A stretch of DNA of 51,766 nt from Caulobacteraceae bacterium. Its GTDB lineage: Bacteria; Pseudomonadota; Alphaproteobacteria; Caulobacterales; Caulobacteraceae. Location: NCBI GenBank assembly GCA_019247715.1, contig JAFBAO010000054.1, positions 1 through 51,766 on the forward strand, in the 5' to 3' direction. The first letter of the stretch is position 1; the number at the start of each line of letters is the position of its first letter. The notes below the pieces were generated by a model. That model was given only the letters and a program-made list of their open reading frames with translations, did not search any database and was not told the origin of the DNA. Below, piece by piece: positions 26,843 to 36,176 of the stretch. Both the position numbers and the translations under genes were made by a program.

Positions 26843-28116
26843 CGGTCGATCTCCCCGAAGACGATATCCAGCGAGCCCAGGATGGCCGAGACGTCGGCCA
26901 GCATGTGGCCGCGGTTCATCCAGTCCATGGCCTCCAGGTGCGGAAAGCTCGGCGCGCGGATCTTGCAGCGGTACGGCCGGTTGGTTCCGTCGGCCACCAG
27001 ATAGACCCCGAACTCGCCCTTGGGCGCTTCCACGAAGGCGTAAACCTCGCCCTCGGGCACGTGGTAGCCCTCGGTGTAGAGCTTGAAGTGATGGATCAGC
27101 GCCTCCATGGAGCGCTTCATCTGCCCGCGCCGCGGCGGCGCCACCTTGTGGTCGTCGGTCATGACCAGCCCCGGCGTCTTCTTCAGCCGCTCCGCGCACT
27201 GCAGGATGATCTTCGTGGACTGGCGCATCTCCTCCATGCGGCAGAGGTAGCGGTCGTAGCAGTCGCCGTGGACGCCCAGCGGGATCTCGAACTCCAGCTC
27301 GTCGTAGCACTCGTAGGGCTGGTTGCGCCGAAGGTCCCAGGCGACGTTGGAGCCGCGCAGCATCACCCCGGTGAAGCCCCAGGCGAAGGCCTGCTCGCGG
27401 GTGACCACCCCGATGTCGACGTTGCGCTGCTTGAAGATCCGGTTGTCGGTGAGCAGGCCCTCGATGTCGTCCAGCACCTTGGGGAAGGCCCGGGCCCAGG
27501 CGTCGATGTCGTCCACCAGCGAGGGCGGCAGATCCTGGCGGACCCCGCCCACTCGGTAGTAGTTGGCGTGCAGCCGGGCCCCCGAGGCGCGCTCGTAGAA
27601 GACCATCAGCTTCTCGCGCTCCTCGAACCCCCAGAGCGGCGGGGTGAGCGCGCCCACGTCCATGGCCTGGGTGGTGACGTTGAGCAGGTGGTTCAGAATC
27701 CGGCCGATCTCGTCGTACATCACCCGGATGAGCTGGCCCCGGATCGGGACCTCCACCGCCATCAGCTTCTCGATGGCGAGCACGTAGGCGTGCTCCTGGT
27801 TCATCGGAGCGACGTAGTCGAGACGGTCGAAGTAGGCGATGGTCTGGGCGTAGGGCCTGGCCTCGATCAGCTTCTCGGTGCCCCGGTGCAGGAGGCCGAT
27901 ATGCGGGTCCACCCGCTCCACCAGCTCGCCGTCGAGCTCCAGCACCAGGCGCAGCACGCCGTGCGCGGCCGGGTGCTGGGGGCCGAAGTTGATGTTGAAC
28001 TTGCGGACCGGGGTCTCCGGCGTTGGCTGCTCGGAGGGCGGCGGTCCCGAATGGGCGGCCTGAAGCTCGGCGGCGGCTTCGCGGGTCGGGACCTCGGCGG
28101 CGGGATGCTCGTTCAC
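26839..28116 (-). CDS. nuoD: NADH-quinone oxidoreductase subunit D
   Basis: 49-kDa subunit at the quinone pocket, 425 residues. It starts from a GTG just after the nuoC stop. About 37 residues of polar N-terminal extension precede the conserved [20 protein letters not shown] (quinone-site His) and [12 protein letters not shown] motifs. The C-terminal DIVFGEIDR end is canonical. NuoC and NuoD are separate proteins here, not fused as in E. coli. Overlaps nuoE by four bases. Confidence 0.97.
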   Translation of the reverse strand: MNEHPAAEVPTREAAAELQAAHSGPPPSEQPTPETPVRKFNINFGPQHPAAHGVLRLVLELDGELVERVDPHIGLLHRGTEKLIEARPYAQTIAYFDRLDYVAPMNQEHAYVLAIEKLMAVEVPIRGQLIRVMYDEIGRILNHLLNVTTQAMDVGALTPPLWGFEEREKLMVFYERASGARLHANYYRVGGVRQDLPPSLVDDIDAWARAFPKVLDDIEGLLTDNRIFKQRNVDIGVVTREQAFAWGFTGVMLRGSNVAWDLRRNQPYECYDELEFEIPLGVHGDCYDRYLCRMEEMRQSTKIILQCAERLKKTPGLVMTDDHKVAPPRRGQMKRSMEALIHHFKLYTEGYHVPEGEVYAFVEAPKGEFGVYLVADGTNRPYRCKIRAPSFPHLEAMDWMNRGHMLADVSAILGSLDIVFGEIDR

Positions 28117-28120
28117 GGCG

Positions 28121-28753
28121 CTACTCTTTGCCTGGCAGCTCGTAGGGATAGCCCTGGCCGGGGCGGGCGTACTCGGCCCCCTCCCAGGGCGACAGGAAGT
28201 CCCAGTTGCGCCACTCCACCGCCTTCACCGGCTCGTAGACCACCCGCTTGAGCTCGTCGTCGTAGCGGACCTCCACGTAGCCGGTCATCGGGAAGTCTTT
28301 GCGCATGGGATGGCCGTGGAAGCCGTAGTCGGTGAGGATGCGGCGAAGGTCGGGGTGGTTCTCGAAGAAGATCCCGTAGAGGTCGAAGGCTTCGCGCTCG
28401 AACCAGTCGGCCACCGGATAGACGCTGGTCACCGAGGGGACGGGCGTGTCCTCGTCTGTCTCGACCTTGACCCGGATGCGCCGGTTCCTGGTGAGCGAGA
28501 GCAGGTGGTAGACCACGTCGAAGCGCCGCTCGCGCTGAGGGTAGTCGGCGCCGCAGAGGTCGATGAGCTGCTGGAACTCCAGTTCGGGCGCATCGCGTAG
28601 GTAGGCGAGCAGAGGCGCGATCCGGTGCGCCGGCGCATGGAGGGTCAACTCCCCGTGCGCGATCTGGTAGGCGCCCACCATGCCCGCCGAATTGGCGATG
28701 ATCGTCTCGCCAAGCTCCTTGAGCGCCTCGTCCGGAACGCGCCAGCCGCTCAT
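28121..28753 (-). CDS. nuoC: NADH-quinone oxidoreductase subunit C
   Basis: 30-kDa peripheral subunit of complex I, 210 residues. The family signature is present: [20 protein letters not shown], then [20 protein letters not shown]. It overlaps the nuoB stop by four bases (ATGA) and ends four bases before the GTG of nuoD, so B-C-D are coupled. Usual length for a separate NuoC. Confidence 0.97.
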   Translation of the reverse strand: MSGWRVPDEALKELGETIIANSAGMVGAYQIAHGELTLHAPAHRIAPLLAYLRDAPELEFQQLIDLCGADYPQRERRFDVVYHLLSLTRNRRIRVKVETDEDTPVPSVTSVYPVADWFEREAFDLYGIFFENHPDLRRILTDYGFHGHPMRKDFPMTGYVEVRYDDELKRVVYEPVKAVEWRNWDFLSPWEGAEYARPGQGYPYELPGKE

Positions 28754-29310
28754 CGTTCGATGGTTCCGGTGCGGCGGATCTTCTTCTGAAGCTGCAGGAC
28801 GCCGTAGACCAGCGCCTCGGCGGTGGGCGGGCAGCCAGGGACGTAGATGTCCACCGGCACGATCCGATCGCAGCCGCGCACCACCGAATAGCTGAAGTAG
28901 TAGTAGCCGCCGCCGTTGGCGCAGGAGCCCATGGAGATCACGTACCTGGGGTCCGGCATCTGGTCGTAGACCTTGCGCAGCGCCGGGGCCATCTTGTTGG
29001 TCAAGGTGCCGGCCACGATCATCACGTCCGACTGGCGGGGGCTGGCGCGGGGGGCGAAGCCGTAGCGCTCCAGGTCGTACCTGGGCATCGAGGCCTGCAT
29101 CATCTCCACCGCGCAGCAGGCGAGCCCGAAGGTCATCCACATGAGCGAGCCGGTCCGGGCCCAGGTGATGAGGTCGTCGGCGGCGGCGGTGACGAAGCCC
29201 TTGTCGGCGAGCTGGTTCGAGACCCCGTCGAAATAGGGGTCGTGGACCTTGGGATCGTAACCCTCCACCCCGGCCCGGGCGCCCTCCCCTGCCGGAACGA
29301 TCACTCCCAT
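28750..29310 (-). CDS. nuoB: NADH-quinone oxidoreductase subunit B
   Basis: Subunit holding the terminal 4Fe-4S cluster N2, 186 residues. Cluster ligands include the adjacent cysteines in [11 protein letters not shown], then [10 protein letters not shown] and [11 protein letters not shown]. The N-terminal stretch of about 40 residues is variable. The ATG at 29310 overlaps the end of nuoA by ten bases, giving coupling. All catalytic cysteines are intact. Confidence 0.97.
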   Translation of the reverse strand: MGVIVPAGEGARAGVEGYDPKVHDPYFDGVSNQLADKGFVTAAADDLITWARTGSLMWMTFGLACCAVEMMQASMPRYDLERYGFAPRASPRQSDVMIVAGTLTNKMAPALRKVYDQMPDPRYVISMGSCANGGGYYYFSYSVVRGCDRIVPVDIYVPGCPPTAEALVYGVLQLQKKIRRTGTIER

Positions 29311-29678
29311 TCCAGGGCTCCCTTCTTCCATTCGTAGATGAAGCCCACCGTGAGCACGCCCAGGAACGCCATCATCGACCAGAAGGCGTAGGCGGCCGCC
29401 GCGTGCGGCAGCTTCAGCAGAGTCACCGCCCAGGGGAACAGGAACGCCACCTCGAGGTCGAAGATGATGAAGAGGATCGAGACCAGGTAGAAGCGGACGT
29501 CGAACTTCATGCGCGCATCGTCGAAGGCGTTGAAGCCGCACTCGTAGGCCGAGAGCTTCTCCGGATCCGGAGACTTTGGCGCGATGATCGCCGGTATGGC
29601 CAGGAAGGCGATCCCCAGCGCCGCGGCGACGCCCAGGAAGATCACGATCGGCAGATACTGGAGCAGGAAGGCGTTCAT
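29301..29678 (-). CDS. nuoA: NADH-quinone oxidoreductase subunit A
   Basis: Small three-helix membrane subunit of complex I, 125 residues. The conserved loop [20 protein letters not shown] (with the cysteine that marks active/deactive states in mitochondria) and the [24 protein letters not shown] helix are intact. First gene of the nuo A-F block. The 135 bases upstream (29679-29813) must hold its promoter; a TTGAAT...CTAGAA pair about 70 bases upstream of the ATG is a weak candidate. Confidence 0.97.
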   Translation of the reverse strand: MNAFLLQYLPIVIFLGVAAALGIAFLAIPAIIAPKSPDPEKLSAYECGFNAFDDARMKFDVRFYLVSILFIIFDLEVAFLFPWAVTLLKLPHAAAAYAFWSMMAFLGVLTVGFIYEWKKGALEWE

Positions 29679-29813
29679 GGCCTAGGGGATGGTCGCTGGG
29701 GTCTTTGGCGGGAGTCGGCGGCCTTCTAGCCCATGCGGTCCGGCCATTCAAACGGCGCGCGCGGCCAAAGACCGGAGCGGTGATCCGAAAGCTTGGCCGG
29801 CCCGGCTCCCCGC

Positions 29814-30179
29814 CTACTCGCTGTAGCGGTACGACTCGATCTTGCAGACGTTGACCCGGTAGCGGATCAGCGACTTGCCGTTGTCGAACACCGCCTTGAA
29901 GTCATACTCGCAATGGCCGGTCCCGTCGTCGACGTTGACCATCACGTCCTCGCCGGGCCTGAGAACCGAGCGGCCGAGGATGTCCTCCTGCCAGGAGTTC
30001 TCCGAGACGTTCGAGGCGTAGAAGTGCACCATCGTGTGGCGCGTCTCGTTGATGATCCGGACCCGACGGTCTTCACTGTCCTCAGAACCGGCCCGGGCGG
30101 GGCCTGCGAGGAGGATGGTCGCCGAGGCGAATCCGGCGGCGGTTAGGGCGGCGCTGCCCCAGGAAATCCCGAACTTCAT
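29814..30179 (-). CDS. Exported protein of unknown function
   Basis: 121 residues. A signal peptide (about 1-30, ending AGPARA) precedes a small beta-rich domain: [20 protein letters not shown], then [14 protein letters not shown], ending [11 protein letters not shown]. Two Cys could pair in the periplasm. This looks like a small domain found in many alphaproteobacterial periplasmic proteins (phosphate-like turn, Asn-Glu-Thr), with no known function. It lies immediately upstream of nuoA on the same strand. There are 135 bases between, so it need not be in the operon. Confidence 0.8.
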   Translation of the reverse strand: MKFGISWGSAALTAAGFASATILLAGPARAGSEDSEDRRVRIINETRHTMVHFYASNVSENSWQEDILGRSVLRPGEDVMVNVDDGTGHCEYDFKAVFDNGKSLIRYRVNVCKIESYRYSE

Positions 30180-30349
30180 ACTTAGCCCCCTGAAATAGCT
30201 TGTCCTTCCCAAGCAAAGCTAGGATGGCGAGGCTATCAAACTGTGTTGCTTCGGCAAAGCCGTCGCCGCATTTCGGGCGAAATTTGGCCTCGTTTGCGCG
30301 TGGGGGGCGAGCGCGAGTCGGCGAAGGGAGAGGGCTGCCGGAAAAGGAC

Positions 30350-30381
30350 GAAGGCCTCGGCGAGCTCTGGCCGAGGCCTTC
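30350..30381 (-). terminator. Rho-independent terminator-like hairpin
   Basis: Perfect 12-bp stem GAAGGCCTCGGC / GCCGAGGCCTTC with an eight-base loop. On the minus strand it is followed by TCCTTTT, so it fits a terminator for the minus-strand gene at 30520-30747. It may also insulate the gene at 29814-30179. The rest of 30180-30519 holds no gene that I can support. Confidence 0.6.
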
Positions 30382-30493
30382 CAGGGTCCGGCAATGCCAG
30401 ACCGGGCCCTCGTCGGCCGCCATTTGCGAGCGGTCGGCGCGCTCAAACGGAGCTGTGAAGAAACGCGCAAGGCTTGGCTTTGGTTCAACGACC

Positions 30494-30518
30494 GAGGCCG
30501 GACCGCGCGGCCGGCCTC
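30494..30518 (-). terminator. GC-rich hairpin just after the stop of the 30520-30747 gene
   Basis: Eight-base-pair stem GAGGCCGG / CCGGCCTC with a nine-base loop, starting two bases beyond the stop codon of the minus-strand gene. No T tract follows directly, so it could be a stabilising 3' hairpin or the first part of a terminator with the hairpin at 30350-30381. Confidence 0.4.
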
Positions 30519-30519
30519 G

Positions 30520-30747
30520 TCAGATCCGTCGCCCGACTTGCGCGCGCACGCAACCCTCGGTCGCCGCCCGCAGGCGGCGCGGTCCTGGCGGGACGGAGGC
30601 CGGATCGCCCTCCTGGCTCGCCAGCGCCAGACGGTGGAGCTGAACAGCTTCGTCGATCAGCGCCATGCGCCGTAGCGGATCGGCGGTCGCCAGCGCCTGG
30701 TCCAGGGTCTTCAGGGCCAATTCGACGATCGCTGGATTGGGCGCCAT
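30520..30747 (-). CDS. Small helical protein of unknown function
   Basis: 75 residues from an ATG in a family-like position (MAPNPAIVELALKTLDQALA). The sequence is helical and amphipathic with a repeated Ala/Leu/Asp pattern (DPLRRMALIDEAVQLHRLAL) and a basic tail. A longer frame upstream begins MSGGPAGRR but has no support. Alphaproteobacterial genomes contain many such short helical proteins without assigned function. Followed by two hairpins that would end its transcript. Confidence 0.6.
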   Translation of the reverse strand: MAPNPAIVELALKTLDQALATADPLRRMALIDEAVQLHRLALASQEGDPASVPPGPRRLRAATEGCVRAQVGRRI

Positions 30748-30906
30748 TGCGCTTGCGTGACCTCCGAACCGGAGAACCAGCCAAAGCCAGCGAAGTTCCA
30801 TCCGGCGCCCCGCGGGACCCCCGCTCACGGAACCTCAGGCCCCTGATAACGTTCCTGTGATCCGGCCTCCAGGAGGGCGTGGCCGCGCCAACGATGGAGG
30901 AAACCG

Positions 30907-31533
30907 ATGCGTACGTTCTTGCTGGCCGCGGGCGCGGCCATAGCGGCTCTCGGCCTGGCCGACTGCAACCGAAGCGGCGGCCAAAACCCCCCGAGCGCCG
31001 CCACCGCCGAAGAGAAGGCGGCGACCCCCAGCGCCCACCCCGGCGCCACCGTGCTGTCCGCCGAGGACGAGACGAAGGCCCCGACCTTCACCGCCAAGGC
31101 CGCCGCCAGCGACCAGTTCGAGATCCAGGCGAGCAAGCTGGCGCTCCAGCGCTCCTCCAACCCCGAAGTGAAGCGCTTTGCGCGGATGATGATCGACGCC
31201 CATACCAAGACCACCGCCCAGCTGAAGCAAGCGGCTGACGACGCCGGCGTGGCGATTCCGACACCGGTGGTGCTGCCATCCGACATGCAGGGCAAGCTGA
31301 ACGACCTCGAGAAGGTGTCGCTGGCGGATTTCGACAAGACCTATCTCGACGATGTGGTCGACGCGCACCAATCGGCGTTGAACGTCATGCAGCGCTACGC
31401 CCAGGATGGCGACCAGGCCCAGATCAAGTCGCTGGCCGCCGAGGTCGCCCCTAAGGTCCAGCAGCACCTCACCATGGCCAAGTCGATCAAGGACGACCTC
31501 GCCAAGGGCGCCGGCGGAACCGCCCAGGGTTAG
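30907..31533 (+). CDS. DUF4142 family putative lipoprotein
   Basis: 208 residues, preceded by TGGAGGAAACC. A signal peptide with a possible lipobox (LGLADC) leads to an Ala/Thr/Glu linker and a four-helix-bundle DUF4142 domain: TAKAAASDQFEIQASKLALQ, VKRFARMMIDAHTKTTAQLK, YLDDVVDAHQSALNVMQRYA, and APKVQQHLTMAKSIKDDL. DUF4142 domains are ferritin-like in shape and usually exported; function is unclear. Common in Caulobacterales and rhizobia. Confidence 0.9.
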   Translation: MRTFLLAAGAAIAALGLADCNRSGGQNPPSAATAEEKAATPSAHPGATVLSAEDETKAPTFTAKAAASDQFEIQASKLALQRSSNPEVKRFARMMIDAHTKTTAQLKQAADDAGVAIPTPVVLPSDMQGKLNDLEKVSLADFDKTYLDDVVDAHQSALNVMQRYAQDGDQAQIKSLAAEVAPKVQQHLTMAKSIKDDLAKGAGGTAQG

Positions 31534-31678
31534 GCCGAGGGTGCGGCGGGCTGGTGGCTCGAGCTTAGGCCGCGCGAGCGCGCCGCCTGCGCTCTTCGGG
31601 CGCAGCAGCCATGCGCCGCATTGCGGGCCGCCCCGGCGCGCGCGATTTGGGCGCGCCGGTAGCCGAGAGGGGGTCCCG

Positions 31679-31927
31679 ATGCGCCGCCAGTTCGTCATTG
31701 TCGCTCGGCCGCAGCAGCTGGAGGCCGACCCGGCGCCGCTCTTCGAGGCGCTCGCCGATGCGCTCGACCAGCTGGCGTCGGTCGCCGAGGGCATGCCCGA
31801 GACCTGGGCCGATAGCCGCGAGGGGCTCGAGGTGCGCGCCACGCTGAACCGCGGCTTCGAGGTCATCGCCGGCGCCGCCGGCCTCCACGCCCTCGAGATC
31901 CAGCAGGGGCTGCCCCTCGCCCACTGA
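31679..31927 (+). CDS. Small acidic protein of unknown function
   Basis: 82 residues from the ATG after GAGAGGGGG. The composition is acidic and helical (DPAPLFEALADALDQLASVA, then TWADSREGLEVRATLNRGF). It could be a soluble regulator or toxin/antitoxin-type protein, but I recognise no family and there is no partner gene. A GC-rich hairpin follows at 31945-31971. Confidence 0.62.
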   Translation: MRRQFVIVARPQQLEADPAPLFEALADALDQLASVAEGMPETWADSREGLEVRATLNRGFEVIAGAAGLHALEIQQGLPLAH

Positions 31928-31944
31928 GCGATCGGGGGAAAAGC

Positions 31945-31971
31945 CCTCGGCGCACGCGTGGTGGGCCGAGG
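31945..31971 (+). terminator. GC-rich hairpin after the 31679-31927 gene
   Basis: Seven-bp stem CCTCGGC / GCCGAGG with a loop of 13 bases, 18 bases after the stop. No T tract. It may be a weak terminator or stabilising stem. The rest of 31972-32345 is non-coding; a second stem, GCCCCCGacCTCG / CGAGGcCGGGGGC, lies at 32122-32148. Confidence 0.35.
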
Positions 31972-32345
31972 ACTCCCGGGCGACCTTGGGTTTGGCCTGT
32001 GGCTCAGCCGCCCGATGCGGAAAACGGAGCTCGGTGGACGGGGGTTGCCGGCTAGGGCGAGCCTTCGCGAGGGGCGTGGCCGAACCGCCACAGGTTTGCG
32101 AATGGGCCCCACCCGCGCAGAGCCCCCGACCTCGCCGAGGCCGGGGGCCGGAGCCCCATCCACGGTGCGAGATGGGTTTGGCTGCTCCGATGGGGCAACG
32201 GCCGTCCCGCTCTCCGAGTTTCAAGCTTGGCCGCGTCTGTCTTAACAAAAATCAGTATCGGCGCCTGGGCGCGGTCCGATTCAGGGGCGTGAGGGCGCCG
32301 GCAAGGCGCCCGTTTTGCGCCGCCCGATCGCGTCGCTTTCGACAG

Positions 32346-32374
32346 TTGACGCTCGCCCCCGGCGGACCTATCAG
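32346..32374 (+). promoter_or_regulatory. Sigma-70 type promoter of tRNA-Asp
   Basis: TTGACG at 32346-32351, a 17-base spacer, then TATCAG at 32369-32374. The -35 matches the consensus TTGACA at five of six positions and the -10 at four of six. It sits 39 bases upstream of the tRNA 5' end, a fitting distance for a short leader to be removed by RNase P. Function inferred from sequence alone. Confidence 0.6.
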
Positions 32375-32412
32375 ACGCGGCTCCTTGCCGGGCCGCCTTG
32401 CGGCGCTGGAAT

Positions 32413-32489
32413 GCGGGTGTAGCTCAGTCGGTTAGAGCGCCGGCCTGTCACGCCGGAGGTCGCGGGTTCGAGTCCCGTCACTCGCGCCA
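32413..32489 (+). tRNA. tRNA-Asp (anticodon GTC)
   Basis: A 77-nt tRNA with a complete cloverleaf: acceptor GCGGGTG pairing CACTCGC (one G-U), D-arm with AGCTCAGTCGGTTAGAGC, anticodon arm CCGGCCTGTCACGCCGG with anticodon GTC, T-arm with GTTCGAGTC, discriminator G, and an encoded CCA. Strong promoter 39 bases upstream. No integrase or duplicated 3' end follows, so I see no island inserted at this tRNA. Confidence 0.98.
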
Positions 32490-32524
32490 TTCCCCAAGAC
32501 GGGGCCTTGTGGCATGGCGCCGTC

Positions 32525-33328
32525 ATGCAGGCCGAGCACGCCATCAAGGCCCTGATCCAACTGCGGAAGGGACGCCGGTCCGGGGTGGGCGCCGAGCGGA
32601 TCCGGCTGCTGGAAGTCATCGGCGAGCGTGGCTCGATCTCGGCCGCCGCCAGGGCGCTCGGCCTCAGCTACAAGGGCGCCTGGGAGGCTGTCCAGGCGCT
32701 GAACAACCTCTTCGAGCGGCCGCTGGTGGTCGCCCAGCCGGGGGGAAAGGCCGGTGGCGCCGCGGTGGTCACGCCCACGGGCGCCGCGGTCATCCTCGCT
32801 TTTCGCAAGGTCGAGGCCGAGCTTGCCGAGGTCATCGGCCAATTGGAAGCCCACCTCGCTGAGGGCGCTCCGCCGATCGATCGCATAATCCGGAGCCTCA
32901 CCATGAAGACCAGCGCCCGCAACGCCCTCCGCGGCGTGGTCAGCCGTGTCACCGACGGCCAGGTCAACGCCGAGGTGGTCTTGCGGATCTCTGACGGCGT
33001 CGAGATCACCGCCATCGTCACCCGCGAGAGCGCCCGCGATCTCGGCCTCGCCCCCGGCCGCGAGGCGATCGCGATCATCAAGTCCAGCTTCGTGATCCTG
33101 GCCAAGGGCGCGGCGCCGCTGGCCTTGTCCGCCCGCAACCGGCTCGCCGGTACGGTGCTGCGCCACGACGCCGGCGCGGTGAACGACGAGGTGGTGCTCG
33201 ACATCGGCGGGGGCAAGACCATCACCGCCACCATCACCCGCGAGAGCGGCCAGGCGCTTGGCTTCGCCCCTGGCGAGCCCGCCCAGGCCCTGATCAAGGC
33301 TTCGCACGTGATCCTGGCGACCGACTGA
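32525..33328 (+). CDS. modE: ModE-type molybdate-dependent transcriptional regulator
   Basis: 267 residues. An N-terminal winged HTH of ModE type (RIRLLEVIGERGSISAAARA, then GLSYKGAWEAVQALNNLFER) is followed by two TOBE/Mop domains (about 125-190 and 200-266; each begins SARN and ends with FVILA/HVILA). It should bind molybdate with the Mop domains and then bind DNA. It converges on modC with 13 bases between stops. A near-perfect Mo-box lies upstream of modB. I chose the ATG at 32525; in-frame upstream codons look like leader sequence. Confidence 0.92.
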   Translation: MQAEHAIKALIQLRKGRRSGVGAERIRLLEVIGERGSISAAARALGLSYKGAWEAVQALNNLFERPLVVAQPGGKAGGAAVVTPTGAAVILAFRKVEAELAEVIGQLEAHLAEGAPPIDRIIRSLTMKTSARNALRGVVSRVTDGQVNAEVVLRISDGVEITAIVTRESARDLGLAPGREAIAIIKSSFVILAKGAAPLALSARNRLAGTVLRHDAGAVNDEVVLDIGGGKTITATITRESGQALGFAPGEPAQALIKASHVILATD

Positions 33329-33341
33329 CCCGGCGGTTTCC

Positions 33342-34097
33342 TCAGCGGTCGGCGGGCCGCAGGCCGGCGGCCAGGGCGGTGAGCGCCAGGCCGCGGATCT
33401 CCTCGTCCGCCAGGCCCTCCAGGCTCGCCGGCGACGGCTGGGCCGGGCCGACGATCCGGCCATCCCGCATGGCCAGCACCCGATGGGCGAGGCGCGCGAC
33501 GTCCGAAGGATCATGACTGACCAGGATCACCGGGATCGACAGCCGCTCGCCCAGGTGCTCGAGCCGGGCGACCACCTCGGCCTTGCCGGCCGGGTCGAGG
33601 CTGGAGACCGGCTCGTCCATCAAGAGCAGCTCCGGCTGGGCGAGCAGCGCCCGGCCGATCGCCGCCCGCTGGCGCTCGCCCCCTGAGAGCCTGGCCGGCG
33701 CGCGGCCGAGCAGCGGCTTAAGCTCCAGGAGTTCGACGACCTCCTCGAAGCCGAGCCTTGCCGCGGCCTTGGTCCGCTTCAGGCCGTAGAGCAGGTTGCC
33801 CTGCACCGATAGGTGCGGGAAGAGGCTGGCTTCCTGGAAAACATAGCCTACCGGCCGGACGTGGGCCGGGACGAACGTCCTCCCCTGCTGCCAGGTCTCG
33901 CCCCGGAACCGCACGACGCCCTCCAGCCGGGTGAGGCCGGCCAGACACCGCAGCAAGGTGGTCTTGCCGCCGCCGGAAGGACCGACGAGGGCGGTCACGC
34001 CCCCGAAGAGGGCGAGCTCGGCGTCCAGGGCGAAGGCGCCCAGCCGGCCCTTCAGACGCGCTTCCAGCAGCGCCGTCCTCGGCGCCGGCGCGCTCAT
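33342..34097 (-). CDS. modC: Molybdate ABC transporter ATP-binding protein, short form
   Basis: 251 residues with Walker [10 protein letters not shown], signature [16 protein letters not shown], Walker [14 protein letters not shown] and the switch His in VSHDP. Length is about 100 residues shorter than E. coli ModC because the C-terminal TOBE/Mop domain is absent. ATP drives molybdate import through ModB. It overlaps the modB stop by four bases. Regulation by the Mo-box upstream of modB. Confidence 0.93.
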   Translation of the reverse strand: MSAPAPRTALLEARLKGRLGAFALDAELALFGGVTALVGPSGGGKTTLLRCLAGLTRLEGVVRFRGETWQQGRTFVPAHVRPVGYVFQEASLFPHLSVQGNLLYGLKRTKAAARLGFEEVVELLELKPLLGRAPARLSGGERQRAAIGRALLAQPELLLMDEPVSSLDPAGKAEVVARLEHLGERLSIPVILVSHDPSDVARLAHRVLAMRDGRIVGPAQPSPASLEGLADEEIRGLALTALAAGLRPADR

Positions 34098-34804
34098 GGC
34101 CGGCGCTCCGCGCCGCGCCCGATCAGCAGAGCCGCCAGCACCACCGCGAAGGCGAAGGCCACCATGGCTCCCGCCAGCCGATGGGCCTCGGCGAATTCGG
34201 ACGCCTCGACGAACTCGTAGACCTTGATCGAGATGACCTCGGTCTGGCCAGGGATCGCGCCGCCGATCATCAGCACCACCCCGAACTCCCCTACCGTGTG
34301 GGCGAAAACCAGGATCGCGGCGGTGAGGAAGCCGCGGCTCGCCAACGGCAGCTCGACGCTCAGCAAGGCGTCCAGCGGCGAGGCCCGCAAGGTCGCCGCC
34401 GCCTCCAGCGGCCGCTCCCCGATCGCCTCGAAGGCGGCGCGCAACGGCTGGACCGCGAAGGGCAGCGAATAGATCACCGAGCCTACCACCAGGCCCGTGA
34501 AGGTAAAATCCAGGGTGCGGACCCCGAACGGGCGCAGCGGCGCCATCAGCGGGCTCGCCGGTCCCATGGCGATCAGCAGGTAGAAGCCCAGCACCGTGGG
34601 GGGCAAGACGATGGGCATGGCCGCCACCGCGGCCACCGCCTCCTTCAGCCAGGAGCCGCGCCGCGAAAGCCACCACGCGAACGGCGTCGCCAGGGCCAGC
34701 AGGATCGCGGTGGTGACGCCCGCGAGCTCGGCGGTGAGCCAGACGGCGCTCGCCACGCCGTCAACGCGCCGCGCGGCCCGGGCGGTCGGCGATGCAACCG
34801 GCAA
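34094..34804 (-). CDS. modB: Molybdate ABC transporter permease
   Basis: Inner-membrane channel of the molybdate importer, about five helices, with the EAA-type loop ([22 protein letters not shown]) that contacts ModC and the conserved [11 protein letters not shown] and [14 protein letters not shown] segments. Start uncertain: TTG at 34804 gives 236 residues; GTG at 34756 gives 220 and aligns better to the E. coli N-terminus. Neither has a clear ribosome site. modA, the molybdate-binding protein, is not adjacent: the next upstream gene is a hydrolase. Confidence 0.9.
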   Translation of the reverse strand: MPVASPTARAARRVDGVASAVWLTAELAGVTTAILLALATPFAWWLSRRGSWLKEAVAAVAAMPIVLPPTVLGFYLLIAMGPASPLMAPLRPFGVRTLDFTFTGLVVGSVIYSLPFAVQPLRAAFEAIGERPLEAAATLRASPLDALLSVELPLASRGFLTAAILVFAHTVGEFGVVLMIGGAIPGQTEVISIKVYEFVEASEFAEAHRLAGAMVAFAFAVVLAALLIGRGAERRP

Positions 34805-34835
34805 GCTTTCGCAAGATCGTCCTCGGCCGAAGTTT

Positions 34836-34860
34836 CGTTATGCAGCCTGATTGCATAACG
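34836..34860. promoter_or_regulatory. Mo-box (ModE operator)
   Basis: A 25-bp perfect inverted repeat: CGTTATGCA, a seven-base spacer, and TGCATAACG. This matches the alphaproteobacterial/E. coli Mo-box form (CGTTAT...ATAACG). It lies 31 bases upstream of the modB TTG, where a repressor would block transcription of modBC. A ModE gene is 2.3 kb away. Function is inferred from sequence and context. Confidence 0.8.
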
Positions 34861-34893
34861 CGTGGCGCAAGTCCACGCGGCGGACGGGCGCCC

Positions 34894-35598
34894 TCAACCT
34901 CGCGCCATCCATATCGCGGCGGCGTCCAGGAGCTCGGCGAGCACGGCGTCATCCGTGCGTCCGCTGCTCTTGGGCGCATGAAAGGCATGGTCGGCCTCGG
35001 CGCCGAGGACGAGCGTCGCCCGCCCGCCGAGACCCGCCACCGTGCGCTCCAGGAGTCGCAGTTCCGCGAGCGCATCGCGGGTCCCCTGCAGGAAGAGCAT
35101 CGGAACCTGGACCGCGCCTAGATGGGCGGCGCGCTCGGTCCCCGGTTTGCCGGCGGGGTGGAGGGGGAAGGCGAAGAAGACGAGGCCGCGCACCCGGGCC
35201 AGGGGCGCTTCGGCCTGCGCCTGGGAGGTCATCCGCGCGCCGAAAGAGCGGCCGCCGGCGAACAGCGGCAGGTCCGCGGCCCGCACCCGCGCCTCGGCCG
35301 CCGCCGCCCGCACGGCCGCGTGGGCGATCGCGGGCGGATCCACCCGCCGCGAGCCGCGCTCCATGTAGGGGAACTGGTAGCGCAGGCTCGCCACCTGGCG
35401 CGCCGCCAAGCCCTCGGCGATCGCCGCCATGGAACGGTGGGTCATGCCGACGCCGGCCCCGTGGGCGAGCAAGAGCGCCGCCTTCGCGCCGGGGGGCGCC
35501 AGCCAGAGGCCGGACACCTGGGCGCCGGCGGCAATCGGGATCGCGATTGGCTCGGGCGCCATGGGCGCGACTATCGCCCGTCCGCCGTCGTTCGTCAT
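34894..35598 (-). CDS. Alpha/beta hydrolase of the KANL3/Tex30 (dienelactone hydrolase-like) type
   Basis: 234 residues. Hydrolase core: LLLAHGAGVGMTHRSM (oxyanion loop), nucleophile elbow GGRSFGARMTS, then FLQGTRDALAE (acid) and ADHAFHAPKSSG (His). The family is common in proteobacteria, usually annotated as dienelactone hydrolase; substrate unknown. It lies upstream of modB, on the same strand, but with the Mo-box in between, so it is a separate unit. An in-frame ATG at residue 13 is an alternative start. Confidence 0.87.
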   Translation of the reverse strand: MTNDGGRAIVAPMAPEPIAIPIAAGAQVSGLWLAPPGAKAALLLAHGAGVGMTHRSMAAIAEGLAARQVASLRYQFPYMERGSRRVDPPAIAHAAVRAAAAEARVRAADLPLFAGGRSFGARMTSQAQAEAPLARVRGLVFFAFPLHPAGKPGTERAAHLGAVQVPMLFLQGTRDALAELRLLERTVAGLGGRATLVLGAEADHAFHAPKSSGRTDDAVLAELLDAAAIWMARG

Positions 35599-35628
35599 CC
35601 GCGCCGCTAGGAGGGCGCCCCGCCCTGC

Positions 35629-36126
35629 CTATTGCTTGTGGCAAACCTTGTCGACGGCGATGCAGGCGTCGCCGCAGGGCTTGCCCTTGACGCAGGTGGG
35701 ATGGGTCTTGGTCGGGCTGGTGACGCCCATCGCCATCGGGGCGCCGCCGCCGGTGCTCGCCGACGCCGGAGCGCTGGCCGAGACCGGCGTCCTGGCGCTG
35801 GTGGTCGTGGTGGTGGACCCACACTTGACGAACTTGCCGTTGGCGTCGCGGCAACGGGTGGTGGCGGTGGTGGTGGTCGTCACCGTGGTGTCCACCGGCG
35901 CGCCCTTGGCGACCGGCGAGGCCGGCGCGGCGGCCGCGGCCGAGCCGCACTTCACGAACTTGCCCTTGGCGTCCTTGCACAGTCCGCTGGCCCCGGACGT
36001 CGCCGCCGCGGTCGTCGGAGTAGCGGTGGAAGCTGCAGTCGTCTTGGCCTTGGCGGCAATGCCTTCGGAAGCGAATCCGAAAAGGCCGCATGTCAAGGCG
36101 ACCACAAGGTAAAGCTTAGCACGCAT
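35629..36126 (-). CDS. Exported Cys-repeat protein with Thr/Ala-rich linkers
   Basis: 165 residues. A signal peptide is followed by two copies of the same short motif, CKDAKGKFVKCGS and CRDANGKFVKCGS, separated by Ala/Pro/Thr-rich spacers. A third Cys module follows (CVKGKPCGDACIAVDKVC). Each module has two or more Cys suited to disulfides or metal binding. Such small cysteine repeats occur in many Caulobacterales/phage proteins; function unknown. It ends 30 bases before the hydrolase gene start on the same strand. Confidence 0.72.
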   Translation of the reverse strand: MRAKLYLVVALTCGLFGFASEGIAAKAKTTAASTATPTTAAATSGASGLCKDAKGKFVKCGSAAAAAPASPVAKGAPVDTTVTTTTTATTRCRDANGKFVKCGSTTTTTSARTPVSASAPASASTGGGAPMAMGVTSPTKTHPTCVKGKPCGDACIAVDKVCHKQ

Positions 36127-36176
36127 GCAGGCCTCCCATGTCTATCTTGAAAGACTTGGACACGCCTACGAATGCG

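Noticed and set aside
32490..33000. Genomic island at the 3' end of tRNA-Asp
   Set aside because: No integrase gene and no repeat of the tRNA 3' end seen downstream within the window.
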